Notes: generated by a model from the letters alone, not told the origin. A stretch of DNA of 64,000 bases from an uncultured Lachnospiraceae bacterium (GCA_947177165.1 CAMWTP010000014.1:1-64000), one strand, 5' to 3'; shown: positions 17,375-26,652, numbered from the stretch's first letter. Made by a program: numbers and translations.

Positions 17375-18999
17375 TGTCCTGCTTCCTCCCACTTCCACTC
17401 CGATAGATTCTGGAGCAACGGCATGGAAGAACCATGCGGGTGGAGCTGCTGTGCACCAATATCAAGCCCGTCGCGCACATAGTACAGATGGTCCACATTG
17501 ACGATCCACACCCACGGACAGGCCCCTTTCATGGATGTCCCCGTCACGCCGTCCCACTGGGCAAGCTGCCAGTTCCGGTACGCCTCCTCCGTCGTCAGCG
17601 CCTCCATGGCAGCCGACAGATACCGATCCGTCTCCTCCGACTGATATCCCTCGGGATTATAAAAATCATCCTTAAAAGCACCGCCACTTTGATACAGACA
17701 ATAACTTTCATAGGGATTGGCAGCGCCCCACCCCATCATGACACCATCAGAAAACATCCGCTTTGCCAGATCATCCCAGCTGGTTCCCTCCACAGTGATG
17801 TGAATGCCGACATCCGCCACCTGCTCAGCCGCGGCAAAAGCAATCGCCTGACGCACAGAATCCCCGCTGGGATACAGCACGGTAAAGGAGGCCTCCACAC
17901 CATCCTTCTCCACAACGCCATCCCCGTCCGTGTCCGTCCAGCCCGCATCTGCAAGCAGCTTCTTTGCATAGTCCACATCCGTGTCAATCACAACCTCTGG
18001 ATTGTTCCACGGCATACCGTCATTCTCAGAATAACATGGTGTCGCAAATCCGTTCAGCGCCGTGTCGGCGACCAGTTCACGGTCAATGGCATACGCGATG
18101 GCCTGACGGATTTCCAGATTGCAGGTCACGTCATTTCCAATCGGATACCCGCTCTGCGTGACTTTCCCTTCCGCTGGCAGCATCGGCAGTGTGAAGCCGC
18201 GGTTGTCGACGGAAGTGACGCGCGCAGCGTGATAACCGCTAATCTCCGTGGCAGCAAGCGTCGCTGCCGTCAGTGCCACATCGACCTGACCAGCCTGAAC
18301 AGCGGCAAACGCAGCGTCCTCAGTCATGAAAACGATTGTCGCTTTGTTTATAGAAGGAACTGTTCCGTAATAGTCCTCGTTCGCCTCCAGAATCAGCTGC
18401 TCCTGCGGATTCCACTGGACAAACTTCCACGGACCGGATCCGACAGGACTGGTCCCATAATCCGCGCCATAAGCATGCTCCGGGACAATTCCCACAGACG
18501 CAATCGTATTGAGAAACACAGAAGTCGGTCTGGACAGGGTAAATATGACAGTTGTGTCATTTACTGCCTCAGCTGTCTCCATAAACGTAAGGTCAACGGA
18601 AGCCTGCGCCGCCTTTGCCGTCTCGAACGTGAACACAACATCATCAGCGGTGACTGCCTCCCCGTCCGTAAACTTTGCGTCGTCACGCAGTGTAAATGTC
18701 CACACCAGACCGGACGCATCCAGATGATACGCAACAGCCAGATCATTCTCAAAACTCATGTCACTGCGGTATTTGATGAGCGTACTCTGTATCAGAGGCG
18801 TATTTCCGTGCCCCCAGCCCTGGACAGGGTCCAGCGTGGAAGGCTCCGAGGAGATCGCCACAACCACTCCGTCGCGCTTTTGCGGCTGCTGCAGGCCGCC
18901 GTCTGGGTGTTCACTGGCAGCACAGCCCGAAAGCACACCCATCACTGTCAAAACGACAACGCCCCATATAGTTCCCCAATGCCAATATTTTTTTCTCAT
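17371..18999 (-). CDS. Nickel/peptide-type ABC importer, substrate-binding lipoprotein
   Basis: A signal peptide with lipobox LSGC is followed by an SBP family 5 fold. Early on this shows ISSEPSTLDPVQGWGHG, then FTLRDDAKFTDGEAVTADDV and IRQAIAYAIDRE. Family 5 proteins capture peptides, nickel, nickel-chelates or related ligands; the exact substrate cannot be read from sequence. The first gene of the operon, with AAAGGAG before its ATG. A His-containing C-terminal stretch (LHPHGSSM) is compatible with metal or metallophore binding but not proof. A long antisense ORF in the track is a shadow of this gene. Confidence 0.9.
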   Translation of the reverse strand: MRKKYWHWGTIWGVVVLTVMGVLSGCAASEHPDGGLQQPQKRDGVVVAISSEPSTLDPVQGWGHGNTPLIQSTLIKYRSDMSFENDLAVAYHLDASGLVWTFTLRDDAKFTDGEAVTADDVVFTFETAKAAQASVDLTFMETAEAVNDTTVIFTLSRPTSVFLNTIASVGIVPEHAYGADYGTSPVGSGPWKFVQWNPQEQLILEANEDYYGTVPSINKATIVFMTEDAAFAAVQAGQVDVALTAATLAATEISGYHAARVTSVDNRGFTLPMLPAEGKVTQSGYPIGNDVTCNLEIRQAIAYAIDRELVADTALNGFATPCYSENDGMPWNNPEVVIDTDVDYAKKLLADAGWTDTDGDGVVEKDGVEASFTVLYPSGDSVRQAIAFAAAEQVADVGIHITVEGTSWDDLAKRMFSDGVMMGWGAANPYESYCLYQSGGAFKDDFYNPEGYQSEETDRYLSAAMEALTTEEAYRNWQLAQWDGVTGTSMKGACPWVWIVNVDHLYYVRDGLDIGAQQLHPHGSSMPLLQNLSEWKWEEAGQ

Positions 19000-19054
19000 T
19001 GCCTCTCCTTTTCATTCAGTAATATATAATCAGGCTGCTATCCCTATACAAAAA

Positions 19055-19092
19055 ATTTCAGTACGCACGCCATCCAGACGCAGTACTGAAAT
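19055..19092 (-). terminator. Terminator of the FtsX-type ABC operon
   Basis: ATTTCAGTAC and GTACTGAAAT form a perfect ten-base stem, followed on the minus strand by TTTTTT. It lies between the permease stop and the binding-protein gene and separates the two transport operons. Confidence 0.88.
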
Positions 19093-19151
19093 TTATTATA
19101 TCCCAGACCAATTATTTGTGTAAGCCGGGGGAGGGGTTGTTTTTGTGCAAA

Positions 19152-21713
19152 TCACGCATTGTCGTCCCGCAGCGCATCAATAATGTTTTCCTTTTTAATC
19201 TTGCTGACTGCGTACATCATTGTGATAAATACGATGCCGAACACTCCCAGCACACTGATTCCCATCGCTGCCCACGGAAATGAGAAAGCAACATCATCCA
19301 TCTCCTCAATCGATGCGATTGTCCTGTGAATCGCCCACGACAACAGCGCGGCAGCCGGTATCCCGTACAGGAGCGTGCGCATGCCGTAAAACGCACACTC
19401 GAACCGCATCATGCTGTTGAAACTGCGGTCTGACATTCCCACCGAGCGCAGCATGGCAAGTTCGCGCCTGCGCAGCCTGATATTGGTGGAGATCGTGTTG
19501 AATACATTTGCGACAGCAATCAGGGCAATCATAAAAACGAAAATATACGTAAACACATCAATCACAAAAGTGAGATTGCGGAACAGTTCAAATGCCTGGG
19601 AGAGATTGAGCAGCAAATAATCTCTCGTCGCATCCTCATCCGTCAGGACCGCCTGCACAGCAGCTAACGTCTGTTCCGGTGTCGTGCTCCACAGAAGCGC
19701 TCCCATGCGCACGCAGCCGTCAGCCGTCAGATCCGCGTCAAACTGCGGCTTCATCGACAGCGGCGCAGTCATGCAAAATACGTATGCCGGATCGTCTTCC
19801 AGCATATACACGCCATCCAAAGGATAATCGTCCTCAAACGTACCGCAGATCGTCCTCGTCCGCTCTCCTGATGAAGACATGAGCGTAAAGTTCATGGAAC
19901 TGTCCGCAAAAAATGTGGTATGCTCCCTTGAATCCATCGCGCAGATAAAAACTTTCCCATCCTCCCCACTGTATTCCTCTCTTGGAAGCCCCAGCTGGTC
20001 TACAAATTCATAAAAGATATCATCCTCGATGAACATAGCATAAAACGTGAGCTGCTGCACAGAACCAGTTGAATCATCATTCATTGCCGCGCGATAGCTG
20101 GACAGGAACTCCTCCGGAAGTTCCTCTGTCACGGCAGAATAAACCGGGTCCGCCTGCCATGTGCTCCGATAAACTCCCTCCGTCTCTTTAATCCTGTCAT
20201 AAATCCTGAGAAACTGTTCTTCAGATAAATCCTGCGCGGCAAACATGACATCTCCGTCCGCCTGCTCTGCAGTGTACCTGCTGGCAAGCTGTTTCAATGA
20301 CTTGCTGAATGCATTGCCAGTCACGGCAAGTACAACGCTCAATGTCAGGGAAAACACGATGCTGCGGTAGCGCTTTTTATTGCGTTTAAAATTTTTGAGC
20401 GCAAGCGTTCCCTCCAGACCGTAACGCTTCCATGCGGATTTACCTGTCTTTACTTCCTTTGCATCCGTCCTGATCTCATTCGTCTGACGGATGCACTCCA
20501 TCACAGGGGTGGACACCGCCTTTTTCGCCGGTATATATGCCGAGAGCAAAATCGTGATCAGGCTCAAAACTGCCGACAATACCAGTATGGGAACAGATAC
20601 CGCGAGTGTGAGTGAAACCCCGCTGTTTAATATATTTGCAAAATTCCGGGACACTACCGGCAATAGCAGCCAGATACTGGCGATTCCCAGCAGCACACCA
20701 CACGGAATGCCGACAATGCCGATGCAAACACCTTCAAAAAGCACCGACTCCCGCAGCTGTCTTCCCGTCGCGCCGACCGACATCAGGATTCCAAACTGAT
20801 GTACGCGCTCATTCAGTGAAATATGGAATGAATTGTATATCAGAAATACAGAACCTGTCATCACAATGACTGCCAGCACTCCGCCCACCGTATATAAGAT
20901 CGCATTAAAAACTTTATTGTCGGAGACACCCATAAAACGCAGCAGCCCTTCGTTCAACGCATACGGGCTGTCCGCACTTCTTCCATCCGCGTACGCCTGC
21001 ACCTGCCGCGGATTCTTAAGCGCTGCGTAGAAGCTGCACCTGTCAGCCGGATTCTCCTCGTCCGATTTCGTGATTACCGTATAACCCGCCGACGGACGAA
21101 TCTCAAAGCCCGGCCTCTCAAAAGTTCCCACAACTGTATAGGTTCTCTCCGTCGTGTCCGTGAGTGTCTCACCCTCTGTATAGGGATTGCTCTGCGTCAA
21201 AATCATTCCTGTTCCAGCCTGCACTCTCTTTCCTACCGCGAGCGTGAGCACATCTCCCTCCGAAAACCGGATGCCAGTCACCGCCGCAATGCTGTTTGCT
21301 GGGACAATCACCTCCCCGCTGTTTGCCGGACGTCTGCCCGAAATCATCGTGACCGGGAGCACATCATACGTCTCATCGAAAAAACCCGCCACAAACAGAT
21401 ACGGTTTGTCGGCTTTCTTCTCCCCTGCCCCCTCCAGGACAGCGTACCCGATATTCTCAAATGCGGTACTCTCTGCCACTTCCGCATCCTTTGCCCACTG
21501 CTGAAGTTCGGACACATCGACATCGGAAAATGCGACATGCCAGTTTCCACCCATCGCAATCTCCGTATTGACCATATACTGGACCAGTGAGGTTCCAAAA
21601 GTGGCAATCGCTGCAAACATCGCAGTGGACAACATGACGCCGATGATAGTCACAACCGTCCGGGTGCGGCTTTTGAGCAGTCCCTGCAGGGCGACTTTGT
21701 GAAAAATATTCAT
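19152..21713 (-). CDS. FtsX/MacB-type ABC transporter permease
   Basis: This 853-residue protein has an N-terminal membrane helix, then a MacB-like extracellular domain (about 45-270) and three membrane spans. After a cytoplasmic linker comes a second span-domain-three-span unit (about 445-850). The duplicated FtsX layout is typical of exporters or antibiotic-sensing pumps that work on membrane peptides or lipids, not importers. Its ATG overlaps the stop of the ATPase gene (ATGA). The nearby sensor kinase and regulator, and shared 11-bp operator repeats, suggest a role in resistance to cell-envelope antimicrobials. Confidence 0.85.
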   Translation of the reverse strand: MNIFHKVALQGLLKSRTRTVVTIIGVMLSTAMFAAIATFGTSLVQYMVNTEIAMGGNWHVAFSDVDVSELQQWAKDAEVAESTAFENIGYAVLEGAGEKKADKPYLFVAGFFDETYDVLPVTMISGRRPANSGEVIVPANSIAAVTGIRFSEGDVLTLAVGKRVQAGTGMILTQSNPYTEGETLTDTTERTYTVVGTFERPGFEIRPSAGYTVITKSDEENPADRCSFYAALKNPRQVQAYADGRSADSPYALNEGLLRFMGVSDNKVFNAILYTVGGVLAVIVMTGSVFLIYNSFHISLNERVHQFGILMSVGATGRQLRESVLFEGVCIGIVGIPCGVLLGIASIWLLLPVVSRNFANILNSGVSLTLAVSVPILVLSAVLSLITILLSAYIPAKKAVSTPVMECIRQTNEIRTDAKEVKTGKSAWKRYGLEGTLALKNFKRNKKRYRSIVFSLTLSVVLAVTGNAFSKSLKQLASRYTAEQADGDVMFAAQDLSEEQFLRIYDRIKETEGVYRSTWQADPVYSAVTEELPEEFLSSYRAAMNDDSTGSVQQLTFYAMFIEDDIFYEFVDQLGLPREEYSGEDGKVFICAMDSREHTTFFADSSMNFTLMSSSGERTRTICGTFEDDYPLDGVYMLEDDPAYVFCMTAPLSMKPQFDADLTADGCVRMGALLWSTTPEQTLAAVQAVLTDEDATRDYLLLNLSQAFELFRNLTFVIDVFTYIFVFMIALIAVANVFNTISTNIRLRRRELAMLRSVGMSDRSFNSMMRFECAFYGMRTLLYGIPAAALLSWAIHRTIASIEEMDDVAFSFPWAAMGISVLGVFGIVFITMMYAVSKIKKENIIDALRDDNA

Positions 21714-22459
21714 AACTGTCCCACCTGCCTCTCCCCGTCATGCCGTATTCCGCGTTTGTCAGGAAGCACTTGCTCCGTGCGCCCTGCCCTTCTGTCCCGC
21801 ACAATCCTGCCATCCGCAATCGTGATAATGCGCTCCGCCTGCAGCGCGATACTCTCGTCATGCGTCACAAGGAGCAGCGTCTGTCCATATTTTTTGTTGC
21901 TCTCCTTCAACAGTCTGATAATCTCCTGCCCGTTTCTGCTGTCGAGTGAACCCGTCGGTTCATCGGCGAGCATGACCGCCGGCGCATTCATCAGCGCACG
22001 CCCGATAGCAACGCGCTGCTGCTGACCGCCCGACAGCTGATTTGGCAGATGCTTTCTGCGCTCCTGCAGTCCGAGCAGCTCCAGCAGTTCATTCAACCGC
22101 TCTTTGTTCACTTTGCGCCTGTCCATCAGAATCGGCAGCGTGATATTCTCCACCACATTGAGCGTGGGGATCAGATTGTGAAACTGATAGATCAGACCGA
22201 CCTGCCGCCTGCGGAAAATGGCAAGCTGCTCATTGTTTCCCGCATAGATATCCTGTCCGTCGAGATAGATCTTTCCGCCTGTCGGAATATCCACTCCGGC
22301 GATACTGTGCAGCAGCGTGGATTTCCCAGAACCCGACGTGCCGATAATCGCAGCAAATTCACCCTTGTCAACCGTGAGCGATACATGGTCGAGCGCCGTG
22401 ACCTGGTTCTCGCCCTTCCCATACACCTTACATAAATTGTCCACCTTCAAAAACTCCAT
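21710..22459 (-). CDS. ABC transporter ATPase, MacB/BceA-like
   Basis: It drives the FtsX-type permease encoded next. Visible motifs are Walker A GTSGSGKST, Q-loop IYQFHNLIP, signature LSGGQQQR, Walker B VMLADEPTGSLD and switch His in VTHDE. The SGGQQQRVAIGRAL run is typical of the LolD/MacB/BceA group. The last 25 residues form a basic, variable tail. AGGAGG precedes the ATG. The leader contains an inverted repeat and the upstream triple repeat, so this gene is the first of a regulated two-gene operon. Confidence 0.93.
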   Translation of the reverse strand: MEFLKVDNLCKVYGKGENQVTALDHVSLTVDKGEFAAIIGTSGSGKSTLLHSIAGVDIPTGGKIYLDGQDIYAGNNEQLAIFRRRQVGLIYQFHNLIPTLNVVENITLPILMDRRKVNKERLNELLELLGLQERRKHLPNQLSGGQQQRVAIGRALMNAPAVMLADEPTGSLDSRNGQEIIRLLKESNKKYGQTLLLVTHDESIALQAERIITIADGRIVRDRRAGRTEQVLPDKRGIRHDGERQVGQL

Positions 22460-22496
22460 TATGTGAGCCTCCTTATTTTGATAACACTTTTGCCGG

Positions 22497-22524
22497 GAAC
22501 TGCAAAATCTGTTCTTTGCAGTTC
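22497..22524 (-). promoter_or_regulatory. Inverted repeat in the ABC operon leader
   Basis: GAACTGCAAA and TTTGCAGTTC are exact reverse complements around an eight-base spacer, between the predicted -10 and the ATPase start. There is no T-run after it, so it is more likely a leader hairpin or second operator than a terminator. Confidence 0.5.
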
Positions 22525-22533
22525 TTTACACAC

Positions 22534-22592
22534 ATAATAGAACGTTCCGCTTACATCTCTGTGACTTTATTGTGACAGAATTGTCACTTTGG
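22534..22592 (-). promoter_or_regulatory. Promoter and three tandem 11-bp repeats upstream of the ABC operon
   Basis: TGTGACTTTAT, TGTGACAGAAT and TGTCACTTTGG stand head to tail at 22560-22592, an 11-bp period as bound by OmpR/PhoP-family regulators. A TATTAT -10 on the minus strand at 22534-22539 lacks a good -35, as expected for an activated promoter. The VanR-like regulator encoded nearby is the obvious candidate. Confidence 0.6.
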
Positions 22593-22598
22593 CATATA

Positions 22599-23591
22599 TT
22601 AATCCTTTGGAAATCGAATATAGAACACTGCGCCGCCCTGCGGATGATTCTTCGCACAGATACTGCCGCCCTGTCTGGTAATGATTGTCCTGCAGAGCGC
22701 CAGACCGATTCCGTACCCCGCAGCGCCCGAATTTTCCCCCCTGTAAAACCGGTCAAACAGACACGGCAAATCCTCCTGCGGGATACCCGCACCACTGTCG
22801 TGAACCGCAAGCTCTGTATACAACAGCGTGTCCTCGCAGGAAATCACAATCTGCCCATTGTCGCCCGCACTTTCCATGCAGTTCTTGAGAATATTTTGCA
22901 GCGCCTCCGCGAGCCAGTCGGCATCTCCCTGAATCCCGGCCCCCTCCGGCACAGCCAGCTGCAGCGTAATATTGTGCAGCTCCATAGGAATCAGCAACGG
23001 CTGTACAGCAGTCCTGACCAGATCAATCACGCCAACCTGCTGCCTCTGAAAAACGATAATCCCGGCATCCAGGCGGGACAGCTTTAACAGGGCAGTGATC
23101 AGCCAGTCCATGCGCACGAGCAGACCATCCAGCTCCCGCAGCAAATTCTTCCGCTCACGTTCCTTCTGCTCATTCTCCAACAGCGATATAATCAGGTTCA
23201 TCGATGTGAGCGGCGTGCGGAGCTGATGCGCGATGTCGGCAAGCGAGTCTGCGAGAAGCTCTTTTTCCTTTTTCAATGCGAGATTCTGCTCGCGGAGCCG
23301 CAGAGTCATTTTTCGGATCTCACTCTGCAGAATCGAGAGCTCCCCTTCCTCCTCGCCACTGATATCGATGCGGTCCGCATTGTGAAGTACGCGGTCAATC
23401 TGCCCGGATATCTCTGCGATCCGCTCGTAGCGTGTTCTGGTAAACAGGAAAAATGCCGTTCCGTAGACAGCTGCAGAGACGAGAACCAACCCCCCTGCTG
23501 CCGGAGCAATCCCAGCTCCCGCCACAAAAACGACAATCGTAATCATCAAAAATAAAACTGCAAACCGCCGAATCTCCCTATTCCGAAACAT
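22599..23591 (-). CDS. Sensor histidine kinase of the envelope-stress cluster
   Basis: A 330-residue kinase with two membrane helices near the N-terminus (about 10-30 and 33-50) and almost no extracellular loop. This resembles intramembrane-sensing kinases that depend on an ABC transporter for signal. The phosphoacceptor is in IAHQLRTPLTS. N-box KNCMES, G1 DSGAGI, F-box FDRFYRG and G2 GIGLAL follow. ATG 23591 overlaps the regulator's 3' end, with GGAGG five bases upstream; the longer track version is not needed. Its partner is the regulator encoded immediately upstream. Confidence 0.9.
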   Translation of the reverse strand: MFRNREIRRFAVLFLMITIVVFVAGAGIAPAAGGLVLVSAAVYGTAFFLFTRTRYERIAEISGQIDRVLHNADRIDISGEEEGELSILQSEIRKMTLRLREQNLALKKEKELLADSLADIAHQLRTPLTSMNLIISLLENEQKERERKNLLRELDGLLVRMDWLITALLKLSRLDAGIIVFQRQQVGVIDLVRTAVQPLLIPMELHNITLQLAVPEGAGIQGDADWLAEALQNILKNCMESAGDNGQIVISCEDTLLYTELAVHDSGAGIPQEDLPCLFDRFYRGENSGAAGYGIGLALCRTIITRQGGSICAKNHPQGGAVFYIRFPKD

Positions 23592-24264
23592 CACTGCCTC
23601 CCAGACGATAGCCCGTTCCGCGCACAGTCCGTATAATACGCGGATTCGCCGGATCGCTCTCAATCTTCTCCCGCAGGCGCTTGATGTAGACTGTCAGCGT
23701 ATTGTCATTGACAAACTCGCCTGCCGCGTCCCACAATTCATTCAACAGCCTGTCCCTCGTGATGATGCCTCTGGGATTGCCAATCAGTACCAGCAGCAGA
23801 CGATACTCCAGCGCCGACAAAAAAACCTCTTTTCCGTCCTTTGTCACGATGCCGCTTGCTGTGTCCACAGACAGTCCGTCAATCTCAAAGACCGCCGGTG
23901 CCTTGCTGTATTTGCGCAGGGCTGAGTGAATCCGCGCAACCAGTTCCCGCGGGCGGAAAGGCTTTGTGACGTAGTCATCTGCCCCCATGTTCAACCCCGT
24001 CACAACGCTCGCCTCATCGCCGGAAGCCGTCAGAAAAATCACCGGAATGTCCTGTGTCTGTTTGATTTCCGTACACACTGCAAAGCCGTTTCCATCGGGC
24101 AATGAAATGTCCACCAGCGCCAGATCATATTTACCCGCCGCAGTCATTAAAAAAGCATCCTTCTGTGTCGGTGCATGCGTGATTGTAAATCCTTCTGTCT
24201 GAAGCAGCCGCGCAAGATTTCTGGCGATTTCCCGATCGTCCTCAACTAAAAATATCCGTTTCAT
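23578..24264 (-). CDS. OmpR/VanR-family response regulator
   Basis: The receiver domain (residues 1-115) has the acidic pair in VEDD, the phosphoacceptor Asp in VDISLPDG, a Thr in FLTAS and the conserved Lys in VTKPF. The C-terminal winged helix (about 128-222) has the recognition region NDNTLTVYIKRLREKI and the RTVRGTGYRL hairpin. It likely binds the 11-bp repeats found before both the ABC operon and pdaA. It starts 40 bases after the deacetylase stop, so pdaA, regulator and kinase probably form one transcript. Confidence 0.93.
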   Translation of the reverse strand: MKRIFLVEDDREIARNLARLLQTEGFTITHAPTQKDAFLMTAAGKYDLALVDISLPDGNGFAVCTEIKQTQDIPVIFLTASGDEASVVTGLNMGADDYVTKPFRPRELVARIHSALRKYSKAPAVFEIDGLSVDTASGIVTKDGKEVFLSALEYRLLLVLIGNPRGIITRDRLLNELWDAAGEFVNDNTLTVYIKRLREKIESDPANPRIIRTVRGTGYRLGGSDVSE

Positions 24265-24304
24265 AACCCTCTCACCCTGACTGTATCGTTAAAAACCGCC
24301 CGCC

Positions 24305-25315
24305 CTAATTTGCCGTCACTAATTCGGACAAAGGCCGAAAACTGTAACCCATGTCCTCCCACTTCGTCAACAGCTCGTCCAAAATCTCACCGTTTGTCTG
24401 AGACGTATTGTGCAGCAGCACGACCGCGCCTGGATGTATGCGTGATGTGAGTTTGTCAAAAGCTGCATCGTGGCTCGGCTGATTCTCTGTATCCCAGTCC
24501 ACGTAAGCCAGACTCCAGAAGATCGTGTTGTAACCCAGCTCCTGTGCCATCCTGATATTTTCTGCATTTGCCTTGCCCTGAGGCGGACGGTAATATGGTG
24601 ACAGTGTTGTGCCTGTAATCGCGGAAAAGGACTCCGCCACATCGTCCAACTCTTTCTGAAAAGCCTCCAGATCCGATATTGATGACATGTCAGGATGGTG
24701 ATAGGTATGGTTGCCCACGATATGTCCTTCCTCCACCATGCGCTTCACAATATCCGGTGCCGTCTCCAGAAAATGTCCCACGACAAAAAATGTCGCTGTG
24801 ACATTGTGCTTTTTCAGCGCGTCCAATATCGGCCCGGTATTGCCGTTCTCATATCCGCAGTCAAATGTCAGATAGATTACCTTTTCGCTGTCATCGCCCA
24901 TAAAATAGGCATCATACCACGCCAGATCCTCCGGCGAGGCGTTCCCGACAGGCTGCGTGCCGGATTCCCCAAAAGAAAGCCCCCAGTCCTCCGAGTTCAG
25001 CACCAGCTCAAATCCCTCCGGCGGCTGCTTTCGCACCGCAGAGCCTTCTGATGCAGCGGCCCCTGTTTCACTCCCGGCGCTGTCATCACCTGCTGTCTCC
25101 TGCCCTGTCATGCGCAAATCTTCTATCTCCTGTGTTTCCGTCTCCTGAAATGCAGACGGGGTCCTATCCTCCAAATCCACGCTCACGACTGTCCGCCCCT
25201 CTGTCTCACTTCGCAGTGTCCCCTGTGCACCAGAGCTGCCGCACCCTGTCAAAAGCATTGTCATTGCGATTGCTCCCAATGCGCAGGCTGTCTTTTTATT
25301 ACTTTGTCTGTTCAC
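24305..25315 (-). CDS. Polysaccharide deacetylase lipoprotein, PdaA-like
   Basis: A CE4-family deacetylase acting on cell-wall glycan. The lipobox LTGC and a 100-residue Ser/Thr/Glu-rich linker put it outside the membrane. The catalytic domain (about 130-330) has TFDCGYENG with the catalytic Asp, NHTYHH with metal-binding His, RPPQGK and the late VLLHNTS. The pattern TFDxGYENG is closest to PdaA, which makes muramic-delta-lactam in spores, but vegetative relatives confer lysozyme or peptide resistance. GTG 25315 gives an ideal signal peptide and has AGGAG upstream. It heads the regulator/kinase transcript behind its own 11-bp repeats. Confidence 0.85.
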   Translation of the reverse strand: MNRQSNKKTACALGAIAMTMLLTGCGSSGAQGTLRSETEGRTVVSVDLEDRTPSAFQETETQEIEDLRMTGQETAGDDSAGSETGAAASEGSAVRKQPPEGFELVLNSEDWGLSFGESGTQPVGNASPEDLAWYDAYFMGDDSEKVIYLTFDCGYENGNTGPILDALKKHNVTATFFVVGHFLETAPDIVKRMVEEGHIVGNHTYHHPDMSSISDLEAFQKELDDVAESFSAITGTTLSPYYRPPQGKANAENIRMAQELGYNTIFWSLAYVDWDTENQPSHDAAFDKLTSRIHPGAVVLLHNTSQTNGEILDELLTKWEDMGYSFRPLSELVTAN

Positions 25316-25404
25316 TTTTGTATCTCTCCTGTTTCTTTGTAAGTTTTTTGTTATCTGAACCAATCCACTCCACCATGACCAATCATCGCTTTATGAATCA
25401 TTTT

Positions 25405-25452
25405 ATTATAAAACAGGTTTGTATCAAAACTGTATCAAATTTGCATCATTTT
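25405..25452 (-). promoter_or_regulatory. Promoter and three tandem 11-bp repeats upstream of pdaA
   Basis: TGTATCAAAAC, TGTATCAAATT and TGCATCATTTT stand head to tail at 25420-25452. A perfect TATAAT -10 on the minus strand lies at 25405-25410, ten bases further on. The period and position match the repeats before the ABC operon, implying the same OmpR-family activator. The repeats overlap the last codons of the YunG gene. Confidence 0.6.
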
Positions 25453-25889
25453 TGTAAGCTGCATCGCTCGCCCAGCATTTTCTTCAGATACTCGTATCTG
25501 AGACGCTTCTCCTCTTTTGCGAAATGAGTCTCCCGCAATTGCCGGGGATTATTCTCATACACTAACACTTCATCGCCAAACTGCTCGCTTGTCAGGTCAA
25601 AACAGCAGTCGCCGACCACATTATAACAATGGTAATTTCCGTCCGGCCTGCGTATGCCGTACACCTCGCCGCCAAAGATATCCTGCGCCAGAAACGCGGT
25701 GATGGAACACTGTCCCAGCGTCTTATTCTCCGCTGTCCATTGACCGCGCATTCTCGGCGCACAGGTGTCTGCACACCAGATTTCAGACAGGGCATCATAC
25801 AGATCAATCGGTGTACTGATTCCCTTGTATTGGTCTGTCACTGCCTGCTCATTTGCCTGTTCCCAGCCGTAAAATTGATACTCTTTCAT
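25446..25889 (-). CDS. YunG family protein
   Basis: A 147-residue cytosolic protein with IWCADTCAPRMRGQWTAENK, TLGQCSITAFLAQDIFGGEV and YHCYNVVGDCCFDLTSEQFG, the conserved blocks of the YunG family as I recall it. The Cys-His-Asp arrangement (GQCS, YHCYN, CFDLT) looks like a transglutaminase- or amidase-like catalytic triad, but no activity is established. ATG 25889 with GAGGAAG upstream is preferred to the longer track start. It reads toward the pdaA cluster and carries that operator in its 3' end. Confidence 0.75.
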   Translation of the reverse strand: MKEYQFYGWEQANEQAVTDQYKGISTPIDLYDALSEIWCADTCAPRMRGQWTAENKTLGQCSITAFLAQDIFGGEVYGIRRPDGNYHCYNVVGDCCFDLTSEQFGDEVLVYENNPRQLRETHFAKEEKRLRYEYLKKMLGERCSLQK

Positions 25890-26064
25890 CTCTTCCTCTC
25901 TTTCTGCTATATCTCTGTTATTCTCCACATGGTTTACATGCTTCCATTATACGCTTTGAAAGATATTGTATCAAGTAGTTGTTTGTGCACAGGGCTCCGG
26001 ACGCGTGAAAATAACCATTACGCTGCTGTCCATGCATCTTTCTGATTTGGACACGATATTGCAG

Positions 26065-26105
26065 AACAGCGGGCGGCAGGATAGAATACCCCGCCGCCCG
26101 CTGTT
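26065..26105 (-). terminator. Hairpin terminator downstream of hsp20
   Basis: AACAGCGGGCGGC pairs perfectly with GCCGCCCGCTGTT around a 15-base loop. A T-run stands on the plus side only, so it may work better for transcripts from the left. It lies 15 bases past the hsp20 stop. Confidence 0.65.
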
Positions 26106-26119
26106 TTGTCATGTCTGCA

Positions 26120-26578
26120 TCACCCTTCAATCTGAATGTACTTGCTCTCCTCAACTGCAGGCTTTGCCTCCTTCTTCGGCACAGACACTTTCAGAATACC
26201 ATCCTCAAATTTTGCCCTAATATCCTCCTGTGTGATATCCTCGCCGACATAGAAGCTTCTGCTGCAGGTTCCGTAATATCTCTCACGGCGGATATACTTG
26301 CCGTTCTCGTCCTTCTGGTCGTTGTTCTGGCTCGTCTCGGCATTGATGGTCAGATAACCGTTCCTGAGCTCTGCCTTCACATTCTCCTTCTTGCAGCCCG
26401 GAAGATCGATATCCAGCTCGTAGCCGTTATCCGTCTCCTTGACATCTGTCCTCATCAGACCTGTCGAGGTATTGTAACGGGAAGCTGACCGCATCGGACG
26501 TGCATAGTCCTCAAAGAAATCATCAAACAAACTTTCTCCAAAAATACTATTCATAACATTTGAACTTGGTAATAACAT
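26120..26578 (-). CDS. Small heat shock protein, Hsp20/alpha-crystallin family
   Basis: An ATP-independent holdase of 152 residues that captures unfolding proteins in large oligomers. The alpha-crystallin domain runs from about residue 42, with DVKETDNGYELDIDLPGCKKENVKAE strands, to GILKVSVPKKEA. A C-terminal extension with the oligomer-anchoring I-x-I motif (YIQIEG) follows. ATG 26578 is chosen because AAGGAGG lies nine bases upstream. Expression is under a perfect CIRCE operator, so the HrcA repressor controls it. Confidence 0.95.
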   Translation of the reverse strand: MLLPSSNVMNSIFGESLFDDFFEDYARPMRSASRYNTSTGLMRTDVKETDNGYELDIDLPGCKKENVKAELRNGYLTINAETSQNNDQKDENGKYIRRERYYGTCSRSFYVGEDITQEDIRAKFEDGILKVSVPKKEAKPAVEESKYIQIEG

Positions 26579-26652
26579 AAACCATTCCTCCTTAATATTA
26601 TTATACATGTGTAGCAGCTCTTGTGAGCTGTTGTTTTATTTGTTATATATAT

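Noticed and set aside
17434-19029. 531-codon plus-strand ORF
   Set aside because: It is exactly antisense to the substrate-binding lipoprotein, which has a signal peptide, family motifs and a good ribosome binding site. The antisense product is rich in Arg/His with no recognisable pattern.
22497-22524. Intrinsic terminator between the kinase and ABC genes
   Set aside because: A perfect inverted repeat is present but no T-run follows on the transcribed strand; kept as a leader structure.
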